From: Halalkalicoccus sp. NIPERK01
GTDB lineage: Archaea; Halobacteriota; Halobacteria; Halobacteriales; Halalkalicoccaceae
DNA length: 64,000 nt
Direction of reading: 5' to 3'
Assembly (NCBI RefSeq): GCF_030287405.1
Contig: NZ_JASVVV010000001.1
Span: 496,001 to 560,000 of the forward strand
Positions within the stretch are counted from its first letter, which is position 1, and every line of letters begins with the position of its first letter. The notes beneath the pieces are model-generated. The model did not search any database. It was not told the origin of the DNA and saw nothing but the letters and a program-made list of their open reading frames with translations. Both the position numbers and the translations under genes were made by a program. Of the stretch, positions 17,025 through 25,857 are shown one piece after another.

Positions 17025-17163
17025 TGACGGACCCGGTTACTGCTCCGTAACCGACAGTACGACGGTTCCGAGTACCGGCGAGACGCTCGCGTACGCACCC
17101 GTCCCGCATCTCGGCGGGAAAGCAAGCGAAAGACCCGTATGACAGGGGGTTGAATCGCGGCCC

Positions 17164-17802
17164 ATGAAGTTCGCGCCCGGCGTGTGGTGGTACGCCGTCC
17201 CGCCGTTGTTGCTCGCGTTTCCAGCGTTCGTCGTCAGCCCCACCCTCGGAGGGCTGTTCGTCCTCGCGGCCGCCGGCACCCTCTTTTTCTTCCGCGATCC
17301 CGAGCGGACCCCGCCCTTTACCGGGATCGTCTCGCCCGCGGACGGCAAAGTCTCGGAGATCCGCACCGAGGGCGACCAGTTGCGCGTCTGCGTCTTCATG
17401 AACGTCCACGACGTCCACGTCGTGCGCGCACCCGACGACGGGGTCGTCGAGCGAGTTGAACACGAGTCCGGCGGGTATCGCCCGGCGTTCTCGAAGGAGT
17501 CCGATAGAAACGAGAAGGTTCACGTCGGATTCGAGGAGTCCGAGGTGACGCTGATCGCCGGCGCGTTCGCCCGCCGGATCACGCCCTACGTCGAGGCGGG
17601 CGACGAACTCGAACGCGCCGAACGGCTGGGCCACATCGCGTTCGGGAGCCGAGTGGACGTGCTGTTGCCGCCGGGAATCGGCTACCCCGACCTCCGGGTC
17701 GAGCGCGGCGAGAAGGTGACCGCGGGCGAGACGAAGATCGCGGGCGACGCGAGCGCGAACGGCGAGTGGGAGTGGGCGGAAAACGAGGAACTCGCCGACT
17801 AG
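17164..17802 (+). CDS. asd: archaetidylserine decarboxylase proenzyme (short Psd type)
   Basis: 212 residues, the short archaeal/bacterial form. An N-terminal hydrophobic pair of segments (residues 8-43) anchors it at the membrane. Catalytic-domain motifs are SPADGKV (~57), FMNVHDVHV (~78) and [12 protein letters not shown], where self-cleavage between G161 and S162 makes the pyruvoyl cofactor. It converts archaetidylserine to archaetidylethanolamine. The stop overlaps the convergent CDC48 stop on a shared CTAG. Confidence 0.9.
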   Translation: MKFAPGVWWYAVPPLLLAFPAFVVSPTLGGLFVLAAAGTLFFFRDPERTPPFTGIVSPADGKVSEIRTEGDQLRVCVFMNVHDVHVVRAPDDGVVERVEHESGGYRPAFSKESDRNEKVHVGFEESEVTLIAGAFARRITPYVEAGDELERAERLGHIAFGSRVDVLLPPGIGYPDLRVERGEKVTAGETKIAGDASANGEWEWAENEELAD

Positions 17803-19901
17803 CGCGAGCGGTCGATCCCCGCTCGCGCGGCCTCGAAATGTTCCTCGCGGATGCGGATCTCGTCGGCCCGTTCGGTCGCCTCCTCGGGCCCGTACTCGCT
17901 CGCGACCTCGCGGATCGCTCGCATCGAGGCCGCCCTCGAAAGCGCCGCGAGATCCGCACCGGTGTAGTCGTCGAGGTCCCTTGCGAGCGCGTCCAGATCC
18001 ACGTCATCGGCCAACGGCTTCTCCCGGGTGTGGATATCGAGGATCGCCCGTCGAGCGGCCTCGTCCGGTGCGGGTACCTCGATGTGGGTCTCGAGACGGC
18101 CGGGGCGGATCAGTGCCCGGTCCAGCGCCTCCTTCCTGTTGGTCGCGGCGAGCACGACGAGGTTGGGGTTGTCCGCCAGCCCATCGAGTTCGGTCAGCAA
18201 CTGGGAGACCACCCGCTCGGTCACCTCGTGACCCCGCCCCCGCTCGGCGGCGAGCGCGTCGATCTCGTCGAAGAAGACGATCGACGGGGCCGACTGGCGG
18301 GCGCGCTCGAACACCTTTCGCACCGCTTTCTCGCTCTCGCCGACGTAGCGATCCAGCAGTTCGGGGCCGGCAACATGTATAAAATTGACCCCGCTCTCGC
18401 TAGCGATCGCGCGGGCGAGCAGCGTTTTTCCTGTTCCGGGCGGGCCGTACAGCAACACCCCCGAGGGCGGGTCGGTGGCGGTCTTCTCGAACAACTCGGT
18501 GTAGGACAGCGGCCACTCGATGGCCTCCTGGAGGGTGCGTTTCGCCTCCTCGAGCCCGCCGACGTCCGCGAAACTCGTCTGGGGGGTCTCGGCGACGAAC
18601 TCGCGCATCGCGGAGGGGTCGACCGCGGCACGCGCGCTATCGAAGTCCGCGCGGGTGACCGTCAGATCCGAGAGGGCCCCGCCGTCGGTTCTGAACCGGC
18701 GCAGCGCGTTCATGCCGGCCTCCGTGGCGAGGGCGTGGATGTCCGCGCCCACGAACCCGTAGGTGTGTTCCGCGAGGCGATCCAGCGAGACGTCCTCGGC
18801 GAGCGGCATCCCCCGCGTGTGGACCTCGAAGATTTCCCTCCTTCCGACGGCGTCCGGGACGCCGATCTCGATCTCGCGGTCGAACCGGCCGCCCCGTCTG
18901 AGGGCGGGATCGAGCGCGTCCACGCGGTTGGTCGCGCCGATGACGACCACGTCGCCGCGGGCGTCCAGCCCGTCCATCAGGCTGAGGAGCTGGGCGACCA
19001 CGCGGTTCTCGACGTCTGCCGAGTCGTCGCGCTTTCCCGCCACCGAGTCGATCTCGTCGAAGAAGACGATCGACGGCGAACCCTCCCTGGCCTTCTCGAA
19101 GACCTCCCGGAGCTGTTCCTCGCTCTCGCCCTTGTACTTCGACATGATCTCCGGGCCGGAGACGGTGTGAAAGCTCGCGTCGACCTCGTTGGCGACCGCG
19201 CGCGCGATCAGCGTCTTGCCCGTTCCGGGCGGACCGTACAGCAACACGCCTTTGGGGGCGTCGATCCCCACCCGCCGGAAGAGTTCGGGTTCGGAGAGCG
19301 GGAGTTCGATCATCTCGCGCACGAGGTCGAGTTCGTCGTCCAGCCCGCCGATGTCCTCGTAGCTGATCCGGCCGTCGCTTCCCTCGGCAGTCTCGGCGGC
19401 CTCGACGTCCGCCGGTACCGTGACCCGGGTCGAATCGGTGATCCTGACGGTGCCATCGGGGTCGGTGTCGGTGATCGAGAACGGACCCACGCCGAGGCGC
19501 TCGATTCGGACCCGCTCGCCGGTCCGGACGGGGCGGTCCCGGAGGTCGCGTTTGACCGCCCGCTCGACGCTTTCTGCGTCCTCCGCCGAGATCGACACCG
19601 GCGGGGTGATCGTCACCGACCGGGCGTCCTCGACGGTCTGTTTTCGCACCCTGACCGTGTCGCCGATGCTCACGCCGGCGTTGGCCCTGGTGTCGGCGTC
19701 GATCTGAATCGTTCCGTTTTCGGCGCTCGGCCCCGCGGGCCACACCTTGGCGACGGTGGTCCGCTCGCCCTCGATGAGGACGGTGTCGCCGCTGAGGACC
19801 GAGAGGGCGCGACGGGCGGCTTCGGGCAGGCGGGCGACCCCGCGGCCCGCGTCGCGCTTTTCGGCGCCACGGACCGAGAGGGTCACGTCCGAGTCACTCA
19901 T
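17799..19901 (-). CDS. CDC48/VCP-type AAA+ ATPase
   Basis: 700 residues from ATG 19901; the longer frame upstream is not conserved in kind. An N-terminal double-psi barrel/N-domain (1-175) is followed by D1 and D2 ATPase domains. Each has Walker A GPPGTGKT (first at ~223-230), Walker B IVFFDEID and arginine-finger regions ([10 protein letters not shown] and [10 protein letters not shown]). The hexamer unfolds and extracts proteins, often feeding the proteasome. Haloarchaea carry several paralogues. It converges with asd with a 4-base stop overlap. Confidence 0.93.
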   Translation of the reverse strand: MSDSDVTLSVRGAEKRDAGRGVARLPEAARRALSVLSGDTVLIEGERTTVAKVWPAGPSAENGTIQIDADTRANAGVSIGDTVRVRKQTVEDARSVTITPPVSISAEDAESVERAVKRDLRDRPVRTGERVRIERLGVGPFSITDTDPDGTVRITDSTRVTVPADVEAAETAEGSDGRISYEDIGGLDDELDLVREMIELPLSEPELFRRVGIDAPKGVLLYGPPGTGKTLIARAVANEVDASFHTVSGPEIMSKYKGESEEQLREVFEKAREGSPSIVFFDEIDSVAGKRDDSADVENRVVAQLLSLMDGLDARGDVVVIGATNRVDALDPALRRGGRFDREIEIGVPDAVGRREIFEVHTRGMPLAEDVSLDRLAEHTYGFVGADIHALATEAGMNALRRFRTDGGALSDLTVTRADFDSARAAVDPSAMREFVAETPQTSFADVGGLEEAKRTLQEAIEWPLSYTELFEKTATDPPSGVLLYGPPGTGKTLLARAIASESGVNFIHVAGPELLDRYVGESEKAVRKVFERARQSAPSIVFFDEIDALAAERGRGHEVTERVVSQLLTELDGLADNPNLVVLAATNRKEALDRALIRPGRLETHIEVPAPDEAARRAILDIHTREKPLADDVDLDALARDLDDYTGADLAALSRAASMRAIREVASEYGPEEATERADEIRIREEHFEAARAGIDRSR

Positions 19902-20042
19902 GTCGGGTCGTGAGGGCCGACCCGTCTTTACCGTTCGCCTCCGGACGAAGAACCCGTTTTTTCGAGGACCGCTTCGCGGCCGGCGAGCGCCGCCGACTTG
20001 GCCGACGTAACGCATTTGGTTCGTCCCACCAGACTGTGAGCT

Positions 20043-20177
20043 ATGGTGGTACAGACCGAGCGCGACGACATGACGTGGTACAAATGTGAGGGCTGTGGCC
20101 TCATGTTCGACGAACGGGAGGACGCCCGCCAGCACGAGGAGAACTGCGACGCCGAGGACCCCTCGTACATCCAGTAA
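20043..20177 (+). CDS. small zinc-finger protein, 44 aa
   Basis: A short frame with a single putative zinc knuckle: [20 protein letters not shown] then C (C-x2-C-x12-H-x4-C). The sequence begins [15 protein letters not shown] and ends DPSYIQ. Proteins of this exact pattern are widely conserved in haloarchaea but uncharacterised; in Haloferax many such small zinc-finger proteins influence growth or biofilm. It ends one base before the convergent DUF5796 stop. Confidence 0.8.
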   Translation: MVVQTERDDMTWYKCEGCGLMFDEREDARQHEENCDAEDPSYIQ

Positions 20178-20178
20178 C

Positions 20179-20607
20179 TCACTCGTCGGCGACCATCTCG
20201 TAGGAGTGCTCGCTCATCTCGTCCTCGGCGAAGACGAACACCCGCCCGCGGGCGACCTCGGGATCGGCGTCGACGAGCACGCTGTACCCCTCCGTCCTGA
20301 CTTCGACGCCGGGAAACACCTCCTCTCGCTCGTCGGGACCGACGAGGATCCGCCCGACGCCGGTCGATTCGAGCACCTCGTCGTGGGTCTTTCGGTCGTT
20401 GACGTACATCATCACCCCCTCGGTCTCGGTGGGATCGGTCACGAGGACGTGGACCTCCTTTCCGGGCGGCGTTCTGAGGGTCTCCGAAACCTTCTCGGGG
20501 ACGCCGTGGTAGAAGACCTCCCGGCCGTCGATGTAGCTGACCGCGACGCCGCTTTCCGTGAGTTCGATCCCCAGCGTCGACGGGGAGACGTTGCTGCGCT
20601 GGCTCAT
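20179..20607 (-). CDS. DUF5796-type haloarchaeal protein
   Basis: 142 residues from ATG 20607. The protein is acidic and strand-rich, with [20 protein letters not shown] at the start and [20 protein letters not shown] in the middle; no catalytic motif or membrane segment is visible. It matches my memory of a haloarchaeal-only family of unknown function (DUF5796), a label to confirm. It converges with the small zinc-finger gene and diverges from aroK. Confidence 0.7.
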   Translation of the reverse strand: MSQRSNVSPSTLGIELTESGVAVSYIDGREVFYHGVPEKVSETLRTPPGKEVHVLVTDPTETEGVMMYVNDRKTHDEVLESTGVGRILVGPDEREEVFPGVEVRTEGYSVLVDADPEVARGRVFVFAEDEMSEHSYEMVADE

Positions 20608-20682
20608 CACCTCTCACTACGTGCCCCGGCGGAAAAACGCCGCGTTCGAAGCCGGTAAATAGGGACCCCGAGTGGGTCCGGT

Positions 20683-21543
20683 ATGAACGGCCGGGCACAC
20701 GCCCCCGCGGCGGGAACGATCCTCAACGCGCTGGCCAACGAGCGGGGCGCGGCGTTCGCCATCGACCTCGAAACGACCGCGACGGTCGACCTCGATGATT
20801 CGACGGGTGTTCGCGGCGAGATCGACGGCGCGCCCGAGGCCGACACGGCGCTGATCGAGCGCTGCGTCGAACTCGCCGTGGCGGAGTACGGCGACGAGGC
20901 CGGGGTGGCGGAGGCGGGCGGAACGGTGAAAACCGAGAGCGAGGTGCCGCTCGCCGCGGGGCTGAAGAGTTCGAGCGCCGCCGCGAACGCGACGGTGCTC
21001 GCGACCTGCGAGGCGCTGGGCGTCGAGGCCGATCCCCTCGAGGCCTGCCGACTGGGCGTGCGGGCGGCCCGCGAGGTCGGCGTGACCGTGACGGGGGCGT
21101 TCGACGACGCCTCGGCGTCGATGCTCGGCGGCGTGGTCGTCACCGACAACTCGGGGGACGAACTGCTGGCGAACGAGGCCGTCGAGTGGGACGTCCTCGT
21201 GTGGACGCCGCCCGAACGCGCGTTCAGCGCCGACGCCGACGTCGAGCGCTGTCGGAAAGTCGCTCCGATCGCGGACGTGGTCTGTGAACTCGCCTTACAG
21301 GGCCGGTACGGCCCCGCGATGTCGGTGAACGGATTCGCGTTCTGCGGGGCGCTCGGCTTCCCGACCGAGCCGATGCTGGAGGCGCTCCCCGACGTCGATG
21401 GGGTGTCGCTCTCGGGAACCGGCCCGAGCTACGTCGCGGTCGGCGAACGACAGACTTTAGCCGACCTCCGAGATGAGTGGGAGACACGGGATGGAACCAC
21501 ATGGCTGACGACGACGCGGACCGAGGGCGCGCGGACGGGATGA
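20683..21543 (+). CDS. aroK: archaeal GHMP-type shikimate kinase
   Basis: 286 residues. This is the archaeal shikimate kinase of the GHMP superfamily, unrelated to bacterial AroK. Visible motifs are GRAHAPAAGTILNALANERGA at the N-terminus (cut here), the ATP-binding PLAAGLKSSSAAANA (~85-100), FDDASASMLGGVV (~137-150) and the C-terminal SLSGTGPSYVAVG. It phosphorylates shikimate in aromatic amino acid synthesis. The chorismate mutase gene overlaps its 3' end, so the two pathway steps are probably co-expressed. Confidence 0.92.
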   Translation: MNGRAHAPAAGTILNALANERGAAFAIDLETTATVDLDDSTGVRGEIDGAPEADTALIERCVELAVAEYGDEAGVAEAGGTVKTESEVPLAAGLKSSSAAANATVLATCEALGVEADPLEACRLGVRAAREVGVTVTGAFDDASASMLGGVVVTDNSGDELLANEAVEWDVLVWTPPERAFSADADVERCRKVAPIADVVCELALQGRYGPAMSVNGFAFCGALGFPTEPMLEALPDVDGVSLSGTGPSYVAVGERQTLADLRDEWETRDGTTWLTTTRTEGARTG

Positions 21544-21806
21544 GTCTGGACGAACTGCGCGCGGAGATCGAGGAGATCGACCACGACCTCGTGGAGCTGA
21601 TCGCCCGGCGGACCTACGTCGCGGACACCATCGCCGAGGTGAAGTCCCAAGAGGGACTCCCGACGACCGACGAGAGTCAGGAACAGCGCGTGATGGATCG
21701 CGCGGGCGAGAACGCGGAGCGATTCGACGTCGATTCCAACCTCGTGAAGGCGATCTTCCGGCTGTTGATCGAACTGAACAAGGTCGAGCAGCGGGAGAGT
21801 AGGTAG
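21501..21806 (+). CDS. aroQ: chorismate mutase, AroQ type
   Basis: 101 residues from ATG 21501, or 88 from ATG 21540, which forms an ATGA overlap with the aroK stop; the shorter form is quite possible. AroQ helical-bundle motifs are visible: LDELRAEIEEIDHDLVELIA, RRTYVADTIAEVK and the C-terminal IFRLLIELNKVEQ. Catalytic-type Arg, Lys and Glu/Gln residues are in place. It converts chorismate to prephenate. The last 11 codons (LNKVEQRESR and stop) recur four more times downstream, bounding inserted modules. Confidence 0.92.
   Translation: MADDDADRGRADGMSLDELRAEIEEIDHDLVELIARRTYVADTIAEVKSQEGLPTTDESQEQRVMDRAGENAERFDVDSNLVKAIFRLLIELNKVEQRESR
21774..21806 (+). repeat. aroQ 3'-end repeat, copy 0 (in gene)
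   Basis: CTGAACAAGGTCGAGCAGCG continues to the TAG and encodes LNKVEQRESR-stop. Four further copies follow on the same strand at 24692, 25423, 26186 and 27102. Confidence 0.85.
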
Positions 21807-21944
21807 TCGAATTCGAGCGTTTCAGGCCTTCTATCGGGGTTGGATAGCTCAAATCTTCTTCCGGTAGTTGCTCTTTCGAGTGGCGCTCGATCAGTGAGAG
21901 CGAAAACGACTGTATAATCGAATCGCTACGACGAAGAAGGCAGC

Positions 21945-22340
21945 TCATTCAACGCTGTCCCGAATCACCATCACCTTCACCCTGCGCACACCGTCGAAAT
22001 CACGAAGTCGGTACGTCAGTTCACGAATCCGCTCAGCGACCCCTCGACAAAATAGCGATTCGAGGCACCACTCGCCCTGATGGGTATGGCTCGTGTTGAG
22101 AATGACGTCCTGATACTCGTGTTGCGCGCCGTGGAGCTCCTGTATGACGTCGTGATGGCGATAGTCGAAGCCGACGAGCGCGACGATCTCTCCGGTCGTA
22201 TCTTCGAGGCGAGAATGGGTTTCGATGAATTCCAGCATCGCTTCTCTCACCGCCCTCGACCGGTTTTCAATCCCCTCATCCTGCCACACTCGGTCGAATT
22301 CCTCGACTACGTCGTCAGGAATGTTGAAACTCGTTCTCAT
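21945..22340 (-). CDS. nikR: NikR-like nickel-responsive repressor
   Basis: 131 residues from ATG 22340. A ribbon-helix-helix domain (MRTSFNIPDDVVEEFDRVW, NRSRAVREAM) is joined to an ACT-like metal domain. The NikR metal ligands are present: H74, H85, H87 and C92 (HTHQGEWCLE), the H-x-H-x4-C pattern. It should repress the divergent nickel permease when nickel is sufficient. It lies in the first segment downstream of aroQ, whose lower GC and boundary repeat indicate acquisition. Confidence 0.88.
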   Translation of the reverse strand: MRTSFNIPDDVVEEFDRVWQDEGIENRSRAVREAMLEFIETHSRLEDTTGEIVALVGFDYRHHDVIQELHGAQHEYQDVILNTSHTHQGEWCLESLFCRGVAERIRELTYRLRDFDGVRRVKVMVIRDSVE

Positions 22341-22445
22341 ACTCAACACTGAATCGTACAGATACAAGAGGTTCGTTATGACGAAACCCCTCATTCGGTA
22401 TTAACAACCTCTAAAGTCAGCTGTTTCCGAGTGACAGGTGAGGCG

Positions 22446-23243
22446 ATGGTTCCCAACGAAGTGCTTGGTCCGCTCGTCGGCGCGGTTATACTCGGGGCAA
22501 TCCACGGTATCGAACCGGGCCACGGCTGGCCAGTTGCCGCCTCGTACGCACTCGATCAAGCGAATAAGTGGGTGTACGGCTTCGCAGCGAGTTTCATCAT
22601 CGGCGTCGGCCACCTCATCAGCAGTATTGCGATGGTGGGAGTCTTCTTCTACGCGAAGGAGTACTTCAATCTCACACAGGTCAACGAACCGATTACGATA
22701 CTCGGCGGTATCCAAATCGGCGGACAGGTCAGTCTCGTTGCCGGTGTCTTGCTCATCGCGCTTGGCATCCGCGAGTACTTCCACGGACACTCTCACGGGG
22801 CTCACGACGACGACGATAGCCATGACCACGATGACCACAGTCACGAAGGCGACCACTCGCACGACCACGACGGCGGTGGTCTGCTCTCTCGTGTGAATGA
22901 TTTCATCCCGTTCGTCGAGGGACACTCCCATTCGCACGAAAACCCTGACGAGGCCGCAGACCGGGGCCTCCTCGGCATCGCGTGGTTCGCGTTCGTCCTC
23001 GGGTTCGCCCACGAGGAGGAGTTCGAGATCATCGCGCTCTGTGCCGGGTCGAACTACTGCCTCGAGCTGATGAGCGCGTACGCTCTCACCGTCATCGTCG
23101 GTATCGTCGGACTGACGATGCTCTTGATTGCGGGCTACCAGCACTCCGAGGAGCGAGTCAAGCAGTACACACCGTATCTCCCGGCGTTCTCCGCCGCCGT
23201 CCTCATCATCATGGGAGCCGGGTTCATCGTCGGCCTGTTCTGA
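22446..23243 (+). CDS. nickel/cobalt permease with His-rich loop
   Basis: 265 residues from ATG 22446, preceded by AGGTGA as ribosome-binding site (a GTG at 22431 is less likely). About six membrane segments surround a cytosolic or external loop extremely rich in His and Asp (residues ~105-140). HGIEPGHGW in the first segment and GFAHEEEFEI in a later one match the NiCoT/RcnA/HupE-like metal-permease signatures. Direction of transport is not certain. The divergent nikR supports nickel or cobalt. The FAD monooxygenase gene begins 11 bases later. Confidence 0.85.
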   Translation: MVPNEVLGPLVGAVILGAIHGIEPGHGWPVAASYALDQANKWVYGFAASFIIGVGHLISSIAMVGVFFYAKEYFNLTQVNEPITILGGIQIGGQVSLVAGVLLIALGIREYFHGHSHGAHDDDDSHDHDDHSHEGDHSHDHDGGGLLSRVNDFIPFVEGHSHSHENPDEAADRGLLGIAWFAFVLGFAHEEEFEIIALCAGSNYCLELMSAYALTVIVGIVGLTMLLIAGYQHSEERVKQYTPYLPAFSAAVLIIMGAGFIVGLF

Positions 23244-23254
23244 AACGGACACAC

Positions 23255-24538
23255 ATGACACAACAAAATACGAACACGACGGACGACGGGGGAATCAGAC
23301 ACTTGAGCACCGATGTTGCGATCGTCGGAGCAGGTCCTGCTGGTTGCGTACTTGCACATCTGCTGGCTCGAAGCGGAATCGAGGCTGTTCTCATCGAGCG
23401 TCGTCACGACCTTAGTAGGGATTTTCGTGGGTACGGCTTTCAGCCGCCTGTTCTCAGGCTCTTTGAGGACCTTGGACTGCTCGGCGATGTCCTCGAACTC
23501 CCGCACCGAAAGCTCCAGAGCGGCAACATCGTAGCTTATGACAAGAGTTTCGAGATGTTCGACTGGCGTGAGGACTCCGATTCGTTCGACTTTGCGCTCC
23601 AGATGGACCAAGGCCCCCTGCTCGATTTACTTCTCAAGGAGGCAAAGCAGAGAGATTGTTTCACGTATCTGAACGGGACGACAGTGAATGATCTTCTTCG
23701 TCAAGATGGATCGATCTGTGGAATCGAAGCCACCGAGCGACCGAGCGGGGACCGACTCCATGTCCAGAGTCGATTGGTCGTCGGGGCAGACGGCAGATAC
23801 TCCACGGTCCGTGACCGAGCTGACATCGACGACGGACGAAGCGACTCTGACCTCGAACTCCTCTGGTTCAAACTGTCCTCTTCCCCGACCGACCTCGAAA
23901 CTCACCTCCGGATTGCAGACGAAGGTGTGCTCGTCTACGCCCCCCTCAACGAGAACGAAGGACAGTACGGCCTGTTCATCGAGGGCGGTGCGTATCCGGA
24001 GGTGCGCGACCGAGGTATCGACCACCTTCGAGAACGGGTGATTACTATTGAACCCGATCTGGAGGAGGCGGTCTGGAATGACCTCGATAGTTTCGACGAC
24101 TGTGCGTTGCTCGACATCGAACCCGGCATCGCCCCGGTGTGGCGACAAGACGGACTGCTACTTGTCGGTGATGCAGCTCACATCGCCTCACCATTCGGTG
24201 AGGGGAACGTCCTCGCCATGCACGATGCGGCGAAGGCGCACCCAGACATCGTAGAGGCTCTCAGACAGAATGATGGAGTGCTTCCAAAGGACTCATTCGC
24301 CACGTTCGAGCAAACACGTCGTGAAGCGGTCCAGAAGTCGATGGACAGTAGCGCCCACATGCAGAGGCTCATGTCATTCGTCACCGGCGAGTCGAACTTA
24401 CCTCCGTCAGTTCGCCGAACGGTGGTTCGAACCCTCTTCAGGACAATGTGGTTCGTTTCTACAGTCACCGACCACGTTCCACACAGCATCAACGGCGACC
24501 AGTACGTTCCGATCCGAACATCCCTCTTCGTAGAATGA
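23255..24538 (+). CDS. FAD-dependent aromatic-type monooxygenase
   Basis: 427 residues from ATG 23255. The N-terminal dinucleotide fold VAIVGAGPAGCVLAHLLA (~25) and the GDAAHIASPFGEG FAD-ribityl motif (~295) define the p-hydroxybenzoate hydroxylase class. The middle VVGADGRYSTVRDRA (DG motif) is also present. The substrate cannot be read from sequence. It follows the nickel permease closely and may share its transcript, although no functional link with nickel is known. It ends the first aroQ-bounded segment. Confidence 0.87.
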   Translation: MTQQNTNTTDDGGIRHLSTDVAIVGAGPAGCVLAHLLARSGIEAVLIERRHDLSRDFRGYGFQPPVLRLFEDLGLLGDVLELPHRKLQSGNIVAYDKSFEMFDWREDSDSFDFALQMDQGPLLDLLLKEAKQRDCFTYLNGTTVNDLLRQDGSICGIEATERPSGDRLHVQSRLVVGADGRYSTVRDRADIDDGRSDSDLELLWFKLSSSPTDLETHLRIADEGVLVYAPLNENEGQYGLFIEGGAYPEVRDRGIDHLRERVITIEPDLEEAVWNDLDSFDDCALLDIEPGIAPVWRQDGLLLVGDAAHIASPFGEGNVLAMHDAAKAHPDIVEALRQNDGVLPKDSFATFEQTRREAVQKSMDSSAHMQRLMSFVTGESNLPPSVRRTVVRTLFRTMWFVSTVTDHVPHSINGDQYVPIRTSLFVE

Positions 24539-24558
24539 TTCGGTTCCGGTGATGAGTG

Positions 24559-24606
24559 TTCGGACACGTTCCTCTGGATGCGCCGTTATTTATATACGTG
24601 TCCGAA
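24559..24606. repeat. 10-bp perfect inverted repeat with AT-rich loop
   Basis: TTCGGACACG (24559-24568) and CGTGTCCGAA (24597-24606) pair perfectly around a 28-base interval holding TTATTTATATA. It lies 21 bases after the monooxygenase stop, so it could be a terminator, or an operator around a TATA box. The rest of 24539-24913 holds aroQ-end copy 1 and no gene. Confidence 0.4.
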
Positions 24607-24691
24607 AGAGGGTCTTTATTGTCCGTTTTCGTACTGCTGAGTTCTCTACAACGGGTTTGTTTCAAGAGATTGTGTTACGGATTTCATCGAA

Positions 24692-24724
24692 CTGAACAAG
24701 GTCGAACAACGAGAGAGCAGGTAG
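24692..24724 (+). repeat. aroQ 3'-end repeat, copy 1
   Basis: Reads LNKVEQRESR-stop exactly like the gene, with IE before it (ATCGAA from 24686). All differences inside the 33 bases are synonymous (GAG/GAA, CAG/CAA, CGG/CGA, AGT/AGC). Similarity extends ~22 bases past the stop (TAGTCG, then GCGTTT-x-AGGC). It is preceded by ACGGATTTC. Confidence 0.85.
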
Positions 24725-24913
24725 TCGGAAACGGGCGTTTTAGGCTGTATACGGGCCGTATAGCTTTGAGGTTCTCTCCCGTTAGCTGTTTCCATGATTC
24801 CCGGTCGATGAACCACGTTACAGCTCTCCAATTTTTACGAAAGCCTATTTCACCACCAACCCATCTAGATACAGGTTAGCGGGTGATTCTCAGCCCCTGC
24901 TAGACCAGTAGCC

Positions 24914-25336
24914 ATGGAACCGCGCATTACCGTCATTACGTTGGGAGTCAGTGACTTAGAAGCGTCCCTCATCTTTTACCGTGATGGCTTAGGTTGGCCG
25001 ACGGAGGGAATTGTCGGAACAGAGTTTGAGGGCGGAGCAGTCGCCTTCTTCCCTCTGAGTAACGGCTTGCAACTTGCACTCTACCCTAAACATCAAATCG
25101 CGGAAGATGCAAACGTCGACGAAACTGTGTCAAGTCCTGCGGAGTTCACTATCGGCCACAACGTCGCGTCGAAAGAAGAAGTCGATGACGTAATGCAGAC
25201 GGCGGAAGAAGCCGGTGCGAAGATTTCCGACTCGCCTCGTGACCGTGAGTGGGGCGGATATTCGGGTCACTTCCAAGACCCGGACGATCACCTGTGGGAA
25301 GTAGTCTGGAATCCGCGGTTCGAGATTAAAGAGTAG
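24914..25336 (+). CDS. VOC-family (glyoxalase/bleomycin-resistance-like) protein
   Basis: 140 residues. Two beta-alpha-beta-beta-beta modules are visible: ITVITLGVSDLEASLIFYRD at the start and GYSGHFQDPDDHLWEVVWNP at the end, the usual VOC first and last strands with a C-terminal metal-site-like Glu. The N-terminal metal-ligand His of classic glyoxalase I is absent, so a lyase or binding function cannot be assigned. It is the sole gene between aroQ-end copies 1 and 2, a one-gene module. Confidence 0.85.
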   Translation: MEPRITVITLGVSDLEASLIFYRDGLGWPTEGIVGTEFEGGAVAFFPLSNGLQLALYPKHQIAEDANVDETVSSPAEFTIGHNVASKEEVDDVMQTAEEAGAKISDSPRDREWGGYSGHFQDPDDHLWEVVWNPRFEIKE

Positions 25337-25422
25337 TCACTCCGCCGACTCCCTCGCCGAAATCTTCATCGAAGAGCTCGAAAGCGGCACGGTAGACGAA
25401 ACCTGTAATGTCAGTTCCAGAC

Positions 25423-25461
25423 CTGAACAAGGTTTCCCAAAGGGCATCACGCGAAGACTGA
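25423..25461 (+). repeat. aroQ 3'-end repeat, copy 2 (degenerate)
   Basis: Reads LNKVSQRASRED-stop in the aroQ frame; CTGAACAAGGT is identical to the gene. The bases just before it (CCTGTAATGTCAGTTCCAGA) resemble those before copy 4 rather than those before copies 1 and 3. Confidence 0.65.
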
Positions 25462-25503
25462 TAGACGGCGGTCGCAGGTGTAATTAACCCGGAAATCGGT
25501 GAC

Positions 25504-25857
25504 TCAATCCAGCCCGAGACTCAGTTTCAGTGCTTCGTCCATCTCGGCCATGGTCGGCTCGCTCAGACTCCCGACAACCGAGTGAATCCGCTTTTCGATA
25601 GAGACGACGCGAATCTGGTCGAGGCGAACTGAGGAGTCCTTCTGGAACGGTGACCTATCCTCTTCGACCAACACCTCGAACGGGTAGCCTCGATGCGTAC
25701 CTGTCGCCGGAGCAACGATGGTCGTACTGGAGTTGCGATTTCCAATATCGTTTTGCACGATCACCGCAGGTCGAGTCTTTTTCATCTCATGGCCTTCGGC
25801 AGGGTCGAGACGAACGATTACGACATCGCCACGCCGAACCTCGGTATCATCGCTCAT
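25504..25857 (-). CDS. mazF: PemK/MazF-type ribonuclease toxin
   Basis: 117 residues. MazF signatures are RRGDVVIVRLDPAEGHEM at the N-terminus, KKTRPAVIVQND and the later DSSVRLDQIRVVSIEKRI. MazF proteins cleave mRNA at short motifs. Its ATG overlaps the antitoxin stop (ATGA), so the antitoxin is made first from the same message. It is cargo of the segment between aroQ-end copies 2 and 3. Confidence 0.92.
   Translation of the reverse strand: MSDDTEVRRGDVVIVRLDPAEGHEMKKTRPAVIVQNDIGNRNSSTTIVAPATGTHRGYPFEVLVEEDRSPFQKDSSVRLDQIRVVSIEKRIHSVVGSLSEPTMAEMDEALKLSLGLD

Noticed and set aside
16709-17050. A 113-codon plus-strand open frame between the sensor gene and asd.
   Set aside because: Its composition is not like the acidic proteins of this genome, it crosses the inverted-repeat element and has no recognisable motif.
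17799-17802. Shared CTAG stop of convergent asd and CDC48 genes as a special signal.
   Set aside because: CTAG is self-complementary and gives TAG on both strands; it is a compact convergent end and needs no further explanation.
22780-22880. Repeated CAC/GAC triplets looking like a microsatellite.
   Set aside because: They encode the His/Asp-rich metal loop of the permease, a normal feature of the family.
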